Source: Stomorhina lunata (Eukaryota; Arthropoda; Insecta; Diptera; Rhiniidae). Taken from it: a DNA stretch of 64,000 bases. The stretch is from the NCBI GenBank assembly GCA_933228675.1, contig OW121743.1, positions 82,458,759-82,522,758 on the forward strand, written 5' to 3'. Position numbers and translations under genes: made by a program. The notes beneath the pieces were generated by a model. That model was not told where the DNA came from. It did not search any database and worked only from the letters and a program-made list of their open reading frames with translations. Shown piece by piece: positions 60,336 to 64,000 of this stretch (the first letter of the stretch is position 1; each line of letters begins with the position of its first letter).

Positions 60336-63000
60336 TAATTTTCAATAAAAAATTTTTGTATAGAAAATTTTCGATAAAAAATTTTTGTATAGAAAATTTT
60401 TGTATAGAAAATTTTCGATAGAAAATTTTTGTATAGAAAATTTTCTATATAAAATTTTTGTATAGAAAATTTTCTATATATAGAAAATTTTCGATAGAAA
60501 ATTTTTGTATAGAAAATTTTCTATATAAAATTTTTGTATAGAAAATTTTCTATATAAAATTTTTCTATAGAAAATTTTTGATATAAAATTTTTCTATAGA
60601 AGATTTTCGATATAAAATTTTTCTATAGAAAATTTTCAATGTAAAATTTTTCTATAGAAAATTTTTAATGTAAAATTTTTTTATAGAAAATTTTCGATAA
60701 AAAATTTTATATCGAAATTTTCTATAGAAAAATTTTATATCAAAAATTTTCTATAGAAAAATTTTATATCAAAAATTTTCTATGGAAAAAATTTATATCG
60801 AAAATTTTCTATAGAAAAATTTTATATCGAAAATTTTCACTACAAAAATTTTATATCGAAAATTTTCTATAGACAAATTTTAGATCAAAAATTTTCTATA
60901 GACAAATTTTATATCAAATATTTTCTATAGAAAAATTTTATACCGCAAATTTTTCTACAGAACATTTTCTATAGAAAATTTTTGGATACAAAATTTTTCT
61001 ATAGAAAATTTTCGATGCAAAATTTTTCTATAGAAAATTCTCGATATAAAATTTTTCTAAAGAAATTTTTCGATATAAAATTTTTCTATAGAAAATTTTC
61101 GATATAAAATTTTTTAATAGAAAATTTTCGATAAAAAATGTTTCTGTAGAAAATTTTCAATATAAAATTTTTCTATAAAAAATTTTCAATATAAATTTTT
61201 TTATAAAAAATTTTCGGTTGAAAATTTTATATCAAAAATTTTCTATAGACAAATTTTAGATCGAAAATTTTCTATAGACAAATTTTATATCGAAAATTTT
61301 CTATAGAAATATTTTATACCGAAAATATTTTATAGAAAAATTTGTCTATTGAAAATTTTCGAAATAAAATTTTTCTAAAGAAAAATTTCGATATAAAATT
61401 TTTTTAAAGAATAATTGCGATATAAAATTTTTCAAAAGAAAAATTTCGATATAAAATTTTCCCATAGAAAAATTTCGATAAAAAATTTTCGATATAAAAT
61501 TTTCTGTAAAAAATTTCCGATATAAAATTTTTCTATAGAAAATTTCGATATAAAATAGAAAATTTTCTATATAAAATTTTCAATATAAAATTTTTCTATA
61601 GAAAAATTTTGATATAAAATGTGTCTATAGAAAATTTTTGATGTAAAATTTTTCTGTAAAAACTTTTCGATAAAAAATGTCTCTATTAAAAATTTTTCTA
61701 AAAAAAATTTTCGATATAAATTTTTCTATAGAAAATTTTCGATAAAAAAATTTTTCTATACAAAATTTTCGATAAAAAATTTTTCTATAAAAAATTTTCG
61801 ATAAAAAATTTTCGATAAAAAATTTTTCTATAGAAAATTTTAGATATAAAATTTTTTTATAGAAAATTTTCGATATAAAATTTTTCTGTAAGAAAGTTTC
61901 GATATAAAATTTTTTTAATAGAAAATTTTCGTTATATCTTATAGAAAATTTTCGTTATATCTTATAGAAAATCTTATATATAAAATTTTTCTATAGAAAA
62001 TTTATAAGAAAATTTTCAATATAAAATTGTTCTATAGAAAATTTTCGATATAAAAATTTTTATAGAAAATTATTGATATAAAATTTTTCTATAAAAAATT
62101 TTTGATCTAAAATTTTTTTAAAAGAAAATTATCGATATAAAATTTTTTTATACAAAATTTTCGCTATAAAATTTTTCTATAGAAAATTGTCGATATAAAT
62201 TTTGATAAACCTATTTAATAAATATACGGCTGCACATGTGCCAAGCTTTAAAATAAAATTTTCGATTTAAATTTTTTAACAGAAAATTTTCGAAATAAAA
62301 TTTTCTATAGAAAATTTTCGATATAACATTTTTCGTTAGAAAATTTTCGATATAAAATTTTTCTATAGAAAATCTTCGATAAAAAATTCTTTTATTGAAA
62401 ATTTTCGATATCAAATTTTTCTATAGGAAAGTTTCGATATAAAATTCTTTAGTAGCAAATTTTCGATATAAAATTTTTTAATAGAAAATTTTCGATATAA
62501 AATTTTTTTATAGAAATTTTTACGATATTAACATTTTTTTATAGAAAATTTTCAATATAAAATTTTTCTATAGAAAATTTTTGATATCAAATTTTTCTAT
62601 AAAAAATTTTCGATATCAAATTTTTCTATAGAAAATTTTCGATATAAAATTTTTTAATAGAAAATTTTCGATATAAAATTTGTTAATAGAAAATTTTCAA
62701 TATAAAATTTTTCTATAGAAAATTTTTGATATAAAATTTTTCTATAGAAAACTTTCGATATCAAATTTTTCTATAGAAAATTTTCGATATAAAATTTTTC
62801 TATAGAAAATTTTCAATAAAAAATTTTTCTATAGAAAATTTTTCTATAAAAAATTTTCGATATAAAATTTTTCTGTAAAAAATTTTTCTATAAAAAATTT
62901 TCGATATAAAATTTTTCTATAAAAAAATTTTCGATATCAAATTTTTCTATAAAAAAAATTTCGATATCAAATTTTTCTATAAAATTTTTCATCAAACATC
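60336..63000. repeat. Minisatellite K, about 29-bp unit, with several orientation switches
   Basis: Unit parts are TTTTCGATATAAAATTTTTC and TATAGAAAA. Plus orientation to about 60700; the inverse (TTTATATCGAAAATTTTCTA) at about 60700-60945; plus at about 60950-61210; inverse at about 61215-61330; then plus to the end. A non-repeat patch at about 62205-62250 is the only unique DNA inside. It is the longest array in the window and strongly degenerate. Confidence 0.88.
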
Positions 63001-64000
63001 AAAAAAGTTGTCAATTTATCTCAAGCCACTTATATAATTAAAAGTTATGTCTTGTTTAAAAAATGCATATTATTTATAAAATTTCTTTTACTTTTTGAAA
63101 AGTGAAAGAAATTTGTTTAAATTGTTTAACATTAAAGAAAAATTCGTATTTCACTTCAACAAAATATTATTTAAAATCATAGCATACTTGAAGGTGTTAA
63201 AATATTTCCTTAAACTATTTTTGACCCTATTTCAATAATGTTTAACAAGATGTCAATAAGCTTCATCTAATTTATACCATATACTTTTAATACTTATATA
63301 TGTATTTAGTTAAAATTATAATGAAATTATATTTATAGCATATGCAAAACCATTGAGTGTTGTTTAAAAATCAAAGCATGCTTTTAAGGTGCTAAAATAT
63401 TTACTTAAAATATTCTTTGTTCAAGATTTTTCATAAACTCTTAAAATTTCAATAATTTATGCACTTGAATAATTAAAAATACTAGTTATTTTTTAAAAGT
63501 TATAGATACTTTAGTTTATAAAATGAAATAGAATAAAAAATTACATACAAAAGAAACTAAAAGAAACAAGTCAAGTACGACCATATTATACTCTACATCA
63601 ATAGAGTGAAATGTATTGTAGTAAAAAGTATTTATATTCCTTTTATAGAATAGAGACATATAAAGCACTTTCCATAAAAATTTTCTAAGTCAAGAATATA
63701 GAAGGAACCCGAAATAATTGACCGATTATGTTAAACTGTACTTTAACATATCTATGTGTTACATACATCAGCACAAATTTATTATACCCTTCACTCTTAT
63801 AGGGTATAATTACAATAGTTCATGCTCTATAGACTCATTTATACTGTCAATCTTTATTTATAAATAATATTTTATAGAAATATTTGTTACTAATGAACAA
63901 CAGTTTTTATTTTTATATCTATATTTTTGATATTTTTCATTTATAGTTTGATTTTCCTGGAAAAACCTTATTGAAATTTTAAATTTTTTTAATTTAAACT
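63001..64000. other. AT-rich DNA with a possible small repeat element; no gene recognised
   Basis: From 63566 (AAACAAGTCAAGTACGACCA) to about 63812, an interval with a hairpin at each end (CTCTA/TAGAG near 63592, ATTATACCC/GGGTATAAT at about 63781-63810) recalls the AACAAGT... and ATACCC... ends of the mini-me-like element at 24-25 kb. The relationship is tentative. Confidence 0.4.
63179..63389 (+). promoter_or_regulatory. Two Su(Hw)-like motifs in a local duplication
   Basis: CATAGCATACTTGAAGG (core 63182-63194) and AAAGCATGCTTTTAAGG (core 63376-63389). Each is followed by TGTTAAAATATTT or TGCTAAAATATTT and preceded by AATCA, so about 45 bases are duplicated 194 bp apart. Confidence 0.42.

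Larger units (their letters stand above)
38303..64000 (+). other. Downstream intron of the furin-like gene (5' part, at least 25.7 kb)
   Basis: After the donor I find no ORF resembling the next furin exon (the rest of the prodomain, its Arg-rich cleavage site, or the Asp/His/Ser catalytic motifs) on the plus strand. The interval is filled with minisatellites, dispersed Su(Hw)-like motifs and unique AT-rich DNA. This is an inference: a short exon could be missed by eye, and other genes nested in the intron cannot be excluded. Confidence 0.55.

Noticed and set aside
38561..64000. Remaining furin exons
   Set aside because: I looked on the plus strand for the rest of the prodomain, the dibasic cleavage site and the catalytic motifs and saw none; short exons could still be missed without a computed search.

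Overview
The window looks like non-coding DNA of a higher fly (Diptera, probably a calyptrate such as a blow, flesh or house fly). It is extremely AT-rich. It has one convincing protein-coding exon with insect-like poly-Q/poly-H tracts, and a dipteran mini-me-type element carrying a (GTCT)n microsatellite. No operons, rRNA, intact tRNA or CRISPR are present. Species is not determinable from what I can see.

The only supported coding sequence is 37328-38302 (+). It is a 5' coding exon of a furin-like proprotein convertase: a long N-terminal extension, one hydrophobic signal/anchor segment, then the first part of the inhibitory prodomain, ending at a clean CAG|GTGAGT donor. A good 3' splice acceptor lies at 36964. 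The simplest reading is that the whole window lies inside this one gene: an upstream intron of up to 36.9 kb or more, one exon of about 1.3 kb, and a downstream intron of at least 25.7 kb. The catalytic-domain exons are not in the window.

By my hand-drawn boundaries roughly 40% of the window is tandem repeat. About a dozen minisatellite families occur, most with a 29-31 bp unit (31 bp is commonest). Many share the self-complementary core TTTTCTATAGAAAA joined to spacers that differ completely from array to array. Several arrays occur as inverted pairs around a loop: 1.35/2.0 kb, 10.8/15.3 kb, 18.5/21.8 kb, 27.5/28.1 kb and 51.8/54.0 kb. One such unit (1267-3045) has degenerate matching outer ends and a central loop, and its left half recurs at 47399-49072. 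This is the architecture of Foldback (FB) transposons, whose long inverted arms are built of short tandem repeats. A separate palindromic module (6032-6165, 7092-7617, 48258-48432) sits inside these arrays, and one copy has perfect 165-bp arms.

Other repeats: a 12-bp satellite (AAGACATAGACT) at 39.4-40.1 and 42.9-44.4 kb, each preceded by the same 29-bp-unit minisatellite; a roughly 200-266 bp tandem array at 34.5-36.85 kb that ends just upstream of the furin exon and carries the octamer ATTTGCAT in nearly every unit; a TIR element with TTA target duplication (26213-26866) carrying the same octamer unit; and a mini-me-like element (about 24.0-25.25 kb).

The most interesting unlisted signal is a dispersed 13-bp motif, GCATACTTTTAGG, with about 34 near-matches on both strands. 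It lies mostly in unique DNA between arrays and in the loops of the inverted arrays. Seven copies satisfy the Su(Hw) insulator-protein consensus YRYTGCATAYYY in full. The introns may therefore hold an unusually dense set of Su(Hw)-type insulator sites interleaved with foldback minisatellites.
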